Shown: positions 26,104 through 33,659 of the stretch, piece after piece | How the letters are laid out: each line of letters starts with the position of its first letter | Position numbering within the stretch: the stretch's first letter is position 1 | Assembly: GCA_913045265.1 (NCBI GenBank) | Contig: CAJWQX010000036.1 | Coordinates: 1-34,846 of the forward strand | DNA: 34,846 bases | DNA from: UBA11889 sp002313255 | GTDB lineage: Bacteria; Pseudomonadota; Gammaproteobacteria; Pseudomonadales; Azotimanducaceae | Reading direction: 5' to 3' | The notes under the pieces: model-generated | Seen by the model: only the letters and a program-made list of their open reading frames with translations | What the model was told of the DNA's origin: nothing | The model's database searches: none | Translations under genes and position numbers: made by a program

Positions 26104-26676
26104 GTGGTCTGGGTTGTCATCATCGGGGTACTGCTGGTCGCCATCGGACCAGTGCTTTACGTCATGCCATCGAAACGGGACAAGCAATTAGCTGCTCTCA
26201 GAGCTCGCGCCCGTGTGTCTGGTTTGGCAGTGGATATCAGCCACATACCCAATCTCAACGCAACAGGGCGCGACAAAGTCTCCGCGGGCGGGAAAAAACG
26301 CGAGGCTAGGATCAAATGCACAACCTACACCTTGGTCCTCCCTAAACAGATGCCAGAAGCACCAGGTTGGCATCTTGCGCGCTCTGAAACGGATAACCTT
26401 TTAATTGCTGGGTGGGGACGTATTGGCGCGGTCCACCGCATATCTAATTCGGACAGCGGATACTGGAACACGGTCCGTACGATCGTTGAAGCGCTTCCTG
26501 GCGCATGCATTGCTGTCAGAGCGACACCATACGAAGTGAGCTGGCAAGGTCTCGAGCGCCTTGACGGGCAATCCATGGATCAGGTCGTCGTGGATATTAA
26601 GGCTGGGCTCGAAGAAATCGCTAAATTGCATCGTCAGATCGACAAAGAACGCCAACTTCCACCTTCGAGAACGTAA
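26104..26676 (+). CDS. conserved membrane-anchored protein of unknown function
   Basis: Protein of 190 residues with one N-terminal transmembrane segment (VWVVIIGVLLVAIGPVLYVM, residues 2-21) and a positively charged boundary (PSKRDK), so the rest is likely cytoplasmic. The soluble part has a coil-forming end (DQVVVDIKAGLEEIAKLHRQIDKERQL). It starts with GTG at 26104, with GGTGG 8 nt upstream. It lies 122 bp before topA. From memory, Pseudomonas also has an uncharacterised gene next to topA in the lexA-topA region, so this may be its counterpart. Function unknown. Confidence 0.75.
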   Translation: MVWVVIIGVLLVAIGPVLYVMPSKRDKQLAALRARARVSGLAVDISHIPNLNATGRDKVSAGGKKREARIKCTTYTLVLPKQMPEAPGWHLARSETDNLLIAGWGRIGAVHRISNSDSGYWNTVRTIVEALPGACIAVRATPYEVSWQGLERLDGQSMDQVVVDIKAGLEEIAKLHRQIDKERQLPPSRT

Positions 26677-26694
26677 ATTTCGATGTGGCGTAAG

Positions 26695-26724
26695 TTGACA
26701 TGTACGGAGGCGGGCACGTATATA
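26695..26724 (+). promoter_or_regulatory. strong sigma70-type promoter of topA
   Basis: A perfect TTGACA (26695-26700) and TATATA (26719-26724, 5 of 6) are separated by 18 bp. The predicted start is near 26731, giving a leader of about 65 nt before the topA ATG at 26798. It is the best promoter match in the window. Confidence 0.7.
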
Positions 26725-26797
26725 TGGCGCGCTTTTAGGGCCGTTGAATAAAAAATGACCGCAGCGCACCACTACGCGACCGACGAGTAGAAGCACC

Positions 26798-29452
26798 ATG
26801 GCTCGTTCTCTTGTTATCGTCGAATCACCCGCAAAAGCCCGAACAATCAATCGGTATCTAGGCAAGGAGTTTGTCGTCAAATCGAGTGTTGGCCACGTCA
26901 GGGATTTACCCACGCGGGGGAGGGGTAGCGATCCCAAACAAAGGGCAAAGCAAGCCGCAATAACTCGTAAGCTATCACCAGCGCAAAAACAGGCGCACCG
27001 GAAGAAACAAGCGCGATCCCAACTTATACGCCGCATGGGGGTTAATCCAGATCAGGGTTGGCAAGCAGACTACGAAGTTCTTCCTGGAAAAGAAAAAGTG
27101 GTGCAGGAACTAAAAATGCTCGCTGCAAAATCTGACCTCATCTATTTGGCTACCGACTTAGATCGGGAAGGCGAGGCGATCGCTTGGCACCTTCGCGAGC
27201 TCATCGGTGGCGATCCCGCGCGCTTTCGACGAGTCGTCTTTAACGAGATTACTCGAAATGCGATTCAAGCAGCTTTTGAACATCCAGGCGAAATCGATGA
27301 AAACCAGGTCGAGGCTCAACAAGCTCGGCGATTCCTTGATCGCGTAGTCGGATTTGAAGTTTCCCCACTCTTGTGGTCGAAAGTTGCTCGCGGCCTCTCT
27401 GCAGGGCGCGTCCAGTCGGTAGCCGTACGGCTAATCGTTGAACGAGAACGCGAAATCAGAGCCTTTGTTCCCGAAGAGTACTGGGAAGTATTCGCCGATC
27501 TCAAACCTTCCGGGGGCGATGCATACAACCGATTCCAAGTCGTTCGAGAAACGAACGTCGCGTTTCGCCCGGACAATGATATTGATGCTGAGAAAGCGAT
27601 TGAGACCTTGGGTAAGCATCCATTTACAGTCGCTGACAAAGACACCCGAGCAACCACTAGCCGGCCCAATGCACCTTTCATCACGTCGTCATTGCAGCAA
27701 GCCGCATCAACACGCTTAAGCTTTAGTGTCCGTAAGACAATGATGATGGCGCAACGGCTGTATGAAGGCGGTTACATCACGTATATGCGAACGGATTCGA
27801 CCAATGTCTCGGCAGAAGCGATCAAAGGCGCACGAGATCATATCGGGGCGTCCTATGGACCACGGTATCTGCCGGATGAACCGAACGCCTATACCAGCAA
27901 AGCAGGCGCCCAAGAAGCTCACGAAGCCGTTCGCCCAACAAACGTTGACGTCACTCGAAGTGATCTCGAGAAGCAAGAGCCTGACGCGCAGCGGCTTTAC
28001 GAACTTATATGGGCGCATTTCGTGGCCAGCCAAATGACTCAGGCAGAGTACCTAAGCACAACTTATATCGTGCAAGCCGGACCGTTTGAATTGCGGGCTA
28101 GAGGGCGCATCCTAAAATTCGACGGCTTCACTCGTGTCCTGCCAACAGCATCTAGGAAGGAAGACGAAGTCGAACTACCCGATCTTAAGGTCGGCGATGT
28201 GCTTGGCTGCGCTGATACCGAAGCGGTGCAACACTTTACCAAACCGACACCGCGATTCGGTGAGGCCAGCCTAGTGAAAGAACTAGAAAAACTCGGAATC
28301 GGTCGGCCTTCGACCTATGCGGCGATCATCTCCACCATTCAGGATCGTGGCTATGCGACCCTTAAAAGCCGCCGATTCTACTCAGAAAAGATCGGTGAGC
28401 TGGTCACCGATCGTTTAATTGAGAGTTTTGAAGAACTGCTCGACTATTCATTCACCGCAAGCATGGAAGGACAACTCGACCAAATTGCCGAAGGCTCGAC
28501 CGAGTGGAAGAACGTCCTTGATACGTTTTATAGAGACTTCTCAGAGAAAATTGAGATTGCCTCCAATCCTGACGGGGGCATGCGCCCGAATGCACCAACC
28601 GAAACGAATATCGAATGTCGTAAGTGCGGCCGAACGATGCAGGTGCGGACAGCAAGTACCGGTGTGTTTTTAGGATGTTCCGGATATTCGCTCAAACCGA
28701 AAGAACGATGCACTTACACACTTAATCTAACGCCCGGCGAAGAAATAGTAGACATTGATGCTGATGAAGAAGGTGAGAGCAAAATTCTTCGCATGAAAAG
28801 CCGATGCGGAGAGTGCGCAACCGTTATGGACAGTTACCTGATCGATGAAAAGCACCGCTTGCACCTATGCGGTAACAACCCCGATTGTTCAGGTTTCATA
28901 GTCGAGACTGGGGAATTTCGACTAAAGGGCTACGAGGGACCCAGCCTTGATTGCGATAAGTGCGGTGCCGAAATGCAACTGAAAAGCGGTCGGTTCGGGA
29001 AGTATTTCGGCTGTACCAATGAGAAGTGCAGCAATACCCGCAAGTTGTTAAGAAACGGAGAGGCAGCCCCGCCCAAAGCCGACCCTATCTCGATGCCAGA
29101 GTTAAAATGTCGCAACGTTGATGACCACTACGTCCTCCGGGATGGGGCGGCAGGGATTTTCCTTGCTGCGAGTGCGTTTCCTAAAAACCGGGAAACGCGT
29201 GCTCCGTTGGTTTCAGAAATCCAAGTCCACGGTAACGAGCTTGACCCGAAATACCGATTCCTGTTGTCCGCGCCCGATACAGATCCCGACGGTAACGCGA
29301 CCGTGATTAAATATTCACGCAAGAATAAGGAACAGTTCATCGCATCCGAAGAAGACGGTAAAGCGACAGGATGGACGGCTCACTATCGCAACGGCCAATG
29401 GCAGCACCAAGATAAGAAGCCTACGAAGAAACGCCCCAAAACAGCCGCGTAG
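26798..29452 (+). CDS. topA: DNA topoisomerase I
   Basis: Type IA topoisomerase of 884 residues (E. coli 865) that relaxes negative supercoils. The Toprim domain opens SLVIVESPAKARTI and includes ATDLDREGEAIAWHL. The active-site Tyr is residue 329 in YITYMRTDSTN. A lysine-rich stretch (residues about 46-70) lies between SVGHVRDLP and the MGVNP segment, as in other gammaproteobacteria. Three four-Cys zinc-ribbon repeats follow (starting CRKCGRTM, CGECATVM and CDKCGAEM), then Cys-poor C-terminal repeats and a basic tail. It is read from a strong promoter and converges on lexA with 65 bp between. Confidence 0.98.
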   Translation: MARSLVIVESPAKARTINRYLGKEFVVKSSVGHVRDLPTRGRGSDPKQRAKQAAITRKLSPAQKQAHRKKQARSQLIRRMGVNPDQGWQADYEVLPGKEKVVQELKMLAAKSDLIYLATDLDREGEAIAWHLRELIGGDPARFRRVVFNEITRNAIQAAFEHPGEIDENQVEAQQARRFLDRVVGFEVSPLLWSKVARGLSAGRVQSVAVRLIVEREREIRAFVPEEYWEVFADLKPSGGDAYNRFQVVRETNVAFRPDNDIDAEKAIETLGKHPFTVADKDTRATTSRPNAPFITSSLQQAASTRLSFSVRKTMMMAQRLYEGGYITYMRTDSTNVSAEAIKGARDHIGASYGPRYLPDEPNAYTSKAGAQEAHEAVRPTNVDVTRSDLEKQEPDAQRLYELIWAHFVASQMTQAEYLSTTYIVQAGPFELRARGRILKFDGFTRVLPTASRKEDEVELPDLKVGDVLGCADTEAVQHFTKPTPRFGEASLVKELEKLGIGRPSTYAAIISTIQDRGYATLKSRRFYSEKIGELVTDRLIESFEELLDYSFTASMEGQLDQIAEGSTEWKNVLDTFYRDFSEKIEIASNPDGGMRPNAPTETNIECRKCGRTMQVRTASTGVFLGCSGYSLKPKERCTYTLNLTPGEEIVDIDADEEGESKILRMKSRCGECATVMDSYLIDEKHRLHLCGNNPDCSGFIVETGEFRLKGYEGPSLDCDKCGAEMQLKSGRFGKYFGCTNEKCSNTRKLLRNGEAAPPKADPISMPELKCRNVDDHYVLRDGAAGIFLAASAFPKNRETRAPLVSEIQVHGNELDPKYRFLLSAPDTDPDGNATVIKYSRKNKEQFIASEEDGKATGWTAHYRNGQWQHQDKKPTKKRPKTAA

Positions 29453-29517
29453 AATAGTTCATATCGTTTCTCTTATACGTTCGCAAACCCGATAAAGTGG
29501 GATTGCCGGATCCACGA

Positions 29518-30114
29518 TTATCTCCGTATCACACCCACACTAACGCCTTCGATGGAGCAGAACTGTCTGGTTAGGTCAATCTCGATCGGCTGATAGTCGT
29601 CATTCTCGGGCATCAACCACATGGTGCGTTTTGACTTTGCGTGCCGTAGCCGTTTTACCGTAACCTCGTCGTCGATTCGAGCCACCACAATCTGACCGTC
29701 ATGGGCTTCAGGGGTCTTATGGACGGCTAATAAATCGTCATTCAGGATGCCCGCATTAATCATGCTATCGCCGCGGACCCGCAGCAAAAAATCCGCGCGA
29801 GGACGAAATAGAGATGCGGGAACTTCGCAAGTGTCCTCAATATTTTCTTCAGCGAGAATCGGATTACCCGCCGCAACGCGTCCAACAATCGGCAGCCCGC
29901 CGCTTTCGGGAAGCCGTATACCTCTAGAGGTGCCTGGGATCATCTCAATCGCGCCTTTACGAGCAAGCGCCTTCAAGTGTTCCTCGGCGGCATTTGGCGA
30001 CTTAAATCCGAGCTCGCTTGCAATATCAGCACGCGTTGGCGGATAACCGGTATCTGAAATGTGGGATCGGATAACGTCCAGAACTTCGACTTGTCGGCTG
30101 GTTAGCTTTTCCAT
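29518..30114 (-). CDS. lexA: SOS repressor LexA
   Basis: Transcriptional repressor of the DNA-damage response, 198 residues (E. coli 202). The winged helix-turn-helix includes PPTRADIASELGF and SPNAAEEHLKAL. Self-cleavage would fall between Ala82 and Gly83 in GRVAAGNP, catalysed by Ser117 (GDSM) and Lys154 (VTVKRL), matching E. coli Ala84-Gly85, Ser119 and Lys156. ATG 30114 has GAGG about 6 nt upstream; the longer frame from 30144 adds ten unlikely residues. Two LexA boxes lie over its own promoter, so it is autoregulated. No sulA follows, unlike Pseudomonas where lexA and sulA are adjacent (from memory). Confidence 0.97.
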   Translation of the reverse strand: MEKLTSRQVEVLDVIRSHISDTGYPPTRADIASELGFKSPNAAEEHLKALARKGAIEMIPGTSRGIRLPESGGLPIVGRVAAGNPILAEENIEDTCEVPASLFRPRADFLLRVRGDSMINAGILNDDLLAVHKTPEAHDGQIVVARIDDEVTVKRLRHAKSKRTMWLMPENDDYQPIEIDLTRQFCSIEGVSVGVIRR

Positions 30115-30163
30115 AAGAGTCCTCTGCGACTCCTGGGTATACAACGTGCGTCTACCCAGTTAC

Positions 30164-30179
30164 CTGTCCAAATATACAG
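30164..30179. promoter_or_regulatory. LexA-binding box 1 (proximal)
   Basis: CTGTCCAAATATACAG, a perfect match to CTGT-N8-ACAG. It lies just downstream of the predicted lexA transcription start, about 50 bp before the ATG at 30114. Confidence 0.92.
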
Positions 30180-30182
30180 TGC

Positions 30183-30198
30183 CTGTGATTATATACAG
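30183..30198. promoter_or_regulatory. LexA-binding box 2 (over the -10 element)
   Basis: CTGTGATTATATACAG, a second perfect CTGT-N8-ACAG, 19 bp centre to centre from box 1. It contains the lexA -10 hexamer, so LexA binding would block RNA polymerase. Confidence 0.92.
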
Positions 30199-30216
30199 TA
30201 TTGTTTATCTTTGGAA
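30188..30216 (-). promoter_or_regulatory. lexA promoter
   Basis: Read leftward, a perfect TATAAT (30188-30193) lies inside LexA box 2, and TTCCAA (30211-30216, 3 of 6) is 17 bp upstream. The start would be near 30181, between the two boxes. Confidence 0.6.
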
Positions 30217-30254
30217 CAACGTTTCAGAATCTCTCCACATGCAAGAAAACGAAG

Positions 30255-30280
30255 ATTTAGACGATCGACTTGGTCTAAAT
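30255..30280. repeat. perfect 8-bp inverted repeat in the mscS leader
   Basis: ATTTAGAC (30255-30262) and GTCTAAAT (30273-30280) are exact reverse complements separated by 10 bp. It lies 47 bp before the mscS ATG, between the SOS boxes and mscS. It could be an operator or, in RNA, an 8-bp hairpin. No T tract follows, so it is not a terminator. Confidence 0.6.
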
Positions 30281-30327
30281 TGTTACTTGCAACACTTTGG
30301 AAAAATTAACCGCCTACGGGGATCAAG

Positions 30328-31431
30328 ATGATTGATACGTGGATTGATCGGGTCACCACCATTGAGGGCACCTTATGGCAGGTCCTCGGGATCGTATTGC
30401 TGACCTTTGTTTTGGATGCCGTATTGCGCTTGATCTTTAATCGTATAGCACGAAGACTCGAAAACACTCGCAACTTGTGGGACGACGCGCTCCTGGAATC
30501 CGTGCGTAAACCCGTACGCTGGGGCGTTATGCTACTTGGCATTCTATGGGCGGCAGAGGTCGTGGGTGGGGACGAACCATCTGACATCTTCCAATTCGTC
30601 GACCCGATTAGGAAAGTAGGCGTCATCGTGTTACTCGCGTGGTTTGCGACGCGCATCGTGAGCAACATTCAAAACAGCATGCAAGATGGCCGATACAAGG
30701 ACCACCCGTGGGATACCTCCATCGCAAACGGCATTGGCAGATTACTTAGAGTTTCCATCATCATCGCAACCGCCCTCGTCGTACTGCAAACCTTGGGGAT
30801 CAGCGTCAGCGGCGTGTTGGCATTTGGCGGCATTGGGGGACTGGCTATCGGCTTCGCAGCACAGGACCTCCTCGCCAATTACTTTGGTTTCTTAATGATC
30901 CTCTTTAAACAGCCATTCAAGGAGGGTGACTGGATTCGTTCCCCTGATCGGGAAATTGAGGGTACCGTTGAAGAAATCATGGTCCTCACTACAAGAATTA
31001 GAACCTTCGATAAACGTCCGCTGCACATCCCAAATTCCGTTTTCACTAATCTAATCGTGGAAAACCCTAGCCAAATGGATAACCGGCGGATCAAGGAGAC
31101 AATCGGCGTACGTTACGACGACATCAACGTATTACCAGGCATCCTTGAGGATATCCGTCATCTGCTCCGTAATCACGACGCCATCGACACGGACCAAACA
31201 TTGATGGTGAATCTACTCTCCTTCGGTTCCTCGTCGGTTGATTTTTGGATCTACACGTTCACTAAAACAAAGGGATGGACTGAATTTCACGAAATTAAAG
31301 AATCCATCCTCTTCGAGATCGCAAATATCATCGAGCGGCATGGGGCCGAAATCGCGTTCCCAACACAAACACTTCACGTCGAGGCATCCGAGTCGAACTT
31401 AGAACCGCGAGAACAACAGAGTTTGTCGTGA
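30328..31431 (+). CDS. MscS-family mechanosensitive ion channel
   Basis: Inner-membrane channel of 367 residues that opens under membrane tension to release solutes on hypo-osmotic shock. Hydrophobic segments lie at about 15-38, 65-82, 93-112 and 140-160. The pore helix segment reads GVLAFGGIGGLAIGFAAQDLLANYFGFLMILFKQPF with the Gly/Ala pattern of TM3, followed by the beta domain (GDWIRSP, then RPLHIPNSVFTNLIVEN). The tail is soluble. The start has a good GGGGA site. The mscS stop overlaps the hpt GTG start by 4 bp, so the channel heads a purine-salvage operon. The family is certain; the exact paralogue type is not. Confidence 0.94.
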   Translation: MIDTWIDRVTTIEGTLWQVLGIVLLTFVLDAVLRLIFNRIARRLENTRNLWDDALLESVRKPVRWGVMLLGILWAAEVVGGDEPSDIFQFVDPIRKVGVIVLLAWFATRIVSNIQNSMQDGRYKDHPWDTSIANGIGRLLRVSIIIATALVVLQTLGISVSGVLAFGGIGGLAIGFAAQDLLANYFGFLMILFKQPFKEGDWIRSPDREIEGTVEEIMVLTTRIRTFDKRPLHIPNSVFTNLIVENPSQMDNRRIKETIGVRYDDINVLPGILEDIRHLLRNHDAIDTDQTLMVNLLSFGSSSVDFWIYTFTKTKGWTEFHEIKESILFEIANIIERHGAEIAFPTQTLHVEASESNLEPREQQSLS

Positions 31432-31961
31432 CGACAATACCCGAGGAATACGAACTCTTGTTCGACGCAGCCACGGTTGAACACGCCGTCGACCAAATCG
31501 CCGTTCGAGTCGCCCTGGAGCTTGCAGATGCGCTACCTATTTTCGTCTGCATCATGAAAGGCGGTCTCCCGTTCATGTGGGATCTAACAAAAAGGTTGAA
31601 TTTTCCACTGGCAATGGATTTCTTGTACGCGACACGATACGGCGGGATGGAGGGCGGAGAAGTTCGGATTCATACGTGGCCTCGATCAAATTTACGAGAT
31701 CGTAACGTCGTGGTTGTCGACGACGTGATCGATCATGGGGTAACGATGCAAACTGTCGTCAATGAGTTTGAGGGAACTGCCGCTGCAGTATGGACAGCGG
31801 TTTTGGTTGACAAGTCCGAACGGTCCGTTAGCACTGATTGTCGGACGCTTGAACCAGACTTCGTCGCTCTAACAGCACCAACTCGGTTTCTGATCGGGCG
31901 GGGGATGGATTTAGACGGTTTATATCGAAACCTTCCCGGAATTTACGCGCGCGTCGTTTGA
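31428..31961 (+). CDS. hpt: hypoxanthine-guanine phosphoribosyltransferase
   Basis: Purine phosphoribosyltransferase of 177 residues turning hypoxanthine or guanine plus PRPP into IMP or GMP. The PRPP motif is VVVVDDVIDHGVTM (around residues 88-101; His replaces the more usual Thr or Glu after the second-acidic position). IFVCIMKGGLPFM is the PPi loop, and late WTAVLVDKSER with PDFVALTAP carries the purine-binding Lys and aromatic. It starts with GTG at 31428, overlapping mscS by 4 bp, and the nucleoside phosphorylase gene follows after 21 bp. The two enzymes make a salvage pair: the phosphorylase releases hypoxanthine, which this enzyme turns to IMP. Confidence 0.92.
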   Translation: MTTIPEEYELLFDAATVEHAVDQIAVRVALELADALPIFVCIMKGGLPFMWDLTKRLNFPLAMDFLYATRYGGMEGGEVRIHTWPRSNLRDRNVVVVDDVIDHGVTMQTVVNEFEGTAAAVWTAVLVDKSERSVSTDCRTLEPDFVALTAPTRFLIGRGMDLDGLYRNLPGIYARVV

Positions 31962-31982
31962 TCGAATCCGTCAAGCCGATCC

Positions 31983-32756
31983 ATGAAACAAAGCGATCAT
32001 AACGAGATACCCTTTTTAATCGGCGTTCTTGGTGGAACAATTACCACCGAGGATACCGATCGCATTAAAACCGCAGATTCGCCGCCAACTCCCTTTGGCG
32101 AGCCCTCGGCAGCGCTGCAGAACTTAGACATTGGGCAGGCTAACGTGGCCTTCATGGCCCGGCACGGACTTCCGCATGCCATTGCGCCCCATGACATCAA
32201 TTACCGCGCAAATCTTTGGACATTATACGAAGCCTCGGTTTCGGCCATCGTCGGGATGTATGCCGTTGGTGCTATCGGAAACGATCTCGCGATTGGCGAC
32301 ATCGTGATACCAGATCAGATCATCGACTATACCTGGGGGCGAGAAGGTTCCTTCAATGCGAAGTTGGGCCTAAAGCACTTCGACTTCAGCGAACCTTTTA
32401 ACCCCGTCGTTCGGCAGCACCTTTTATCCTCAGCAAAGGAATCCGGACATTCGGTTCATACCTCGGCAACGTATGGCTGTACTCAAGGGCCTCGGCTTGA
32501 AACGTCCGCAGAGATCGAGCGATTGAGAAGGGACGGTTGCGATCTCGTTGGAATGACCGCGATGCCCGAAGCGGCGCTCGCAAGGGAACTGAATATCCCC
32601 TTTGGTGGGATCTGTTTAATCGTAAATGCCGCTGCAGGTCGTGGCGACGGACCAATCCGACATCAAGAGATCAGTCTCGCTGTTGCGCAGAACTCCGCGA
32701 ACCTCCTCGATATCGTCGGGCGCTCGGCCCGAGCGCTCGGAGACATCCTCCGCTAA
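31983..32756 (+). CDS. mtiP: S-methyl-5'-thioinosine phosphorylase (MTAP/PNP family)
   Basis: Nucleoside phosphorylase of 257 residues that splits methylthioinosine into hypoxanthine and methylthioribose-1-phosphate. The fold is opened by PFLIGVLGGT, with MARHG, the phosphate and ribose segment HDINYRANLWTL, and TYGCTQGPRLETSAEI with GMTAMPEAALARE. The base pocket reads N215-A216-A217 where MTAP has D-Y-D, which fits a 6-oxopurine such as hypoxanthine and distinguishes it from MTA phosphorylase. It lies 21 bp after hpt. Its last 46 codons lie antisense to the end of the csiV-like gene. The symbol follows Pseudomonas usage as I recall it. Confidence 0.9.
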   Translation: MKQSDHNEIPFLIGVLGGTITTEDTDRIKTADSPPTPFGEPSAALQNLDIGQANVAFMARHGLPHAIAPHDINYRANLWTLYEASVSAIVGMYAVGAIGNDLAIGDIVIPDQIIDYTWGREGSFNAKLGLKHFDFSEPFNPVVRQHLLSSAKESGHSVHTSATYGCTQGPRLETSAEIERLRRDGCDLVGMTAMPEAALARELNIPFGGICLIVNAAAGRGDGPIRHQEISLAVAQNSANLLDIVGRSARALGDILR

Positions 32757-33659
32757 TTCCGTAACGTCAGCGGGCACGATCTTAACCAACATACCGAGTA
32801 CGGGGTGGTCAAGGTAATGAACCTCGCGACTACGCATGCGCCTGCTCTCTCGGAGCTCGATATAACTATGTCTCTCTCCGATTAACGGTCCCAGGTTGTT
32901 CTTCCACAGTTGGACATCAATATGCAAATAGCGACCGCGGGTCACGGATACCGTACCTTCGACTTCATACAACCCGCCGTCTGCCCGCTCTCCCAGTTGC
33001 AGTAACAACGGAATTGCTGTGCCCCGATCAGGAACGGGCTGAAGCCACATGCCGTGACCAATAATTCGATATCCGCCCCTCCGTATACGGGTAGCCGTTG
33101 ATACGAAACCAAGTTTCTCGGTATGCCACACAAAACTAGAAGACGCTAACCATCTACCGAGCTGACTTAAAGGACTTTCATTGCTATCCCGGACAACCGT
33201 CGGTGTCCCTACGTTAACCTCTCTAGTCGAGACAAAACCGTCAAGTTCAACGTCCATCGACTGCAATCTGTCTATTGTGACTGAAGTATCTTGTCCAACC
33301 GGTGAAGCATTTCTCTTTGTTGCAGGAAATTGCCACAACGTTCCCGTGTCGCTCGATCGCGCCTGAGCGTCTGTCATCCACCATCCTGCCGTCTCTTCCG
33401 ATACGTAATCAAAAAGATTGGTATTAGGGCCCACCCAGTCGGGTTGAATCGGCAATAGGAATCGAGAATAGGTTCTGAGATCGTTAATGGCAATTTGTTC
33501 GACGAAAGGGTCGTCATCCGTCTCGGATGGTTGTGCTTGGGTGCTCGAGAAAATCATGGCCTCGACGCAATACCAGTTATCCGCGAAAGGATCTATATCT
33601 GTTGCTGCCGTTGACGTCACCGACAATCCCAACGTCGATATCAGAAACAGTTTCCTCAC
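32616..33659 (-). CDS. CsiV-family periplasmic protein
   Basis: Exported protein of 347 residues. MRKLFLISTLGLSVTSTAA is a signal peptide; DNWYCVEAMIFSS opens the CsiV domain; the domain's late part includes GRYLHIDVQLWKN, HSYIELRESRRMRSREVHYLDHPVLGMLVKIVP (residues about 264-296). CsiV proteins bind peptidoglycan and are needed for peptidoglycan integrity in related bacteria; here the exact role is inferred from the family. The conserved domain ends near residue 296, just before the part (residues about 302-347) that lies antisense to the MTI phosphorylase gene, so the tail may be a read-through extension. The ATG overlaps the mfd stop by 4 bp, so csiV is transcribed with mfd. Confidence 0.82.
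   Translation of the reverse strand: MRKLFLISTLGLSVTSTAATDIDPFADNWYCVEAMIFSSTQAQPSETDDDPFVEQIAINDLRTYSRFLLPIQPDWVGPNTNLFDYVSEETAGWWMTDAQARSSDTGTLWQFPATKRNASPVGQDTSVTIDRLQSMDVELDGFVSTREVNVGTPTVVRDSNESPLSQLGRWLASSSFVWHTEKLGFVSTATRIRRGGYRIIGHGMWLQPVPDRGTAIPLLLQLGERADGGLYEVEGTVSVTRGRYLHIDVQLWKNNLGPLIGERHSYIELRESRRMRSREVHYLDHPVLGMLVKIVPADVTELAEDVSERSGRAPDDIEEVRGVLRNSETDLLMSDWSVATTCSGIYD

Noticed and set aside
26401..27036. Leftward open frame of 211 codons across the topA start region
   Set aside because: It runs antisense to the unknown membrane protein, the topA promoter and the start of topA, and has no recognisable protein character.
30059..30331. Full 90-codon rightward frame upstream of mscS
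   Set aside because: The first half is antisense to lexA and crosses the LexA boxes; only the last 30 codons were kept as a low-interest leader-ORF idea.
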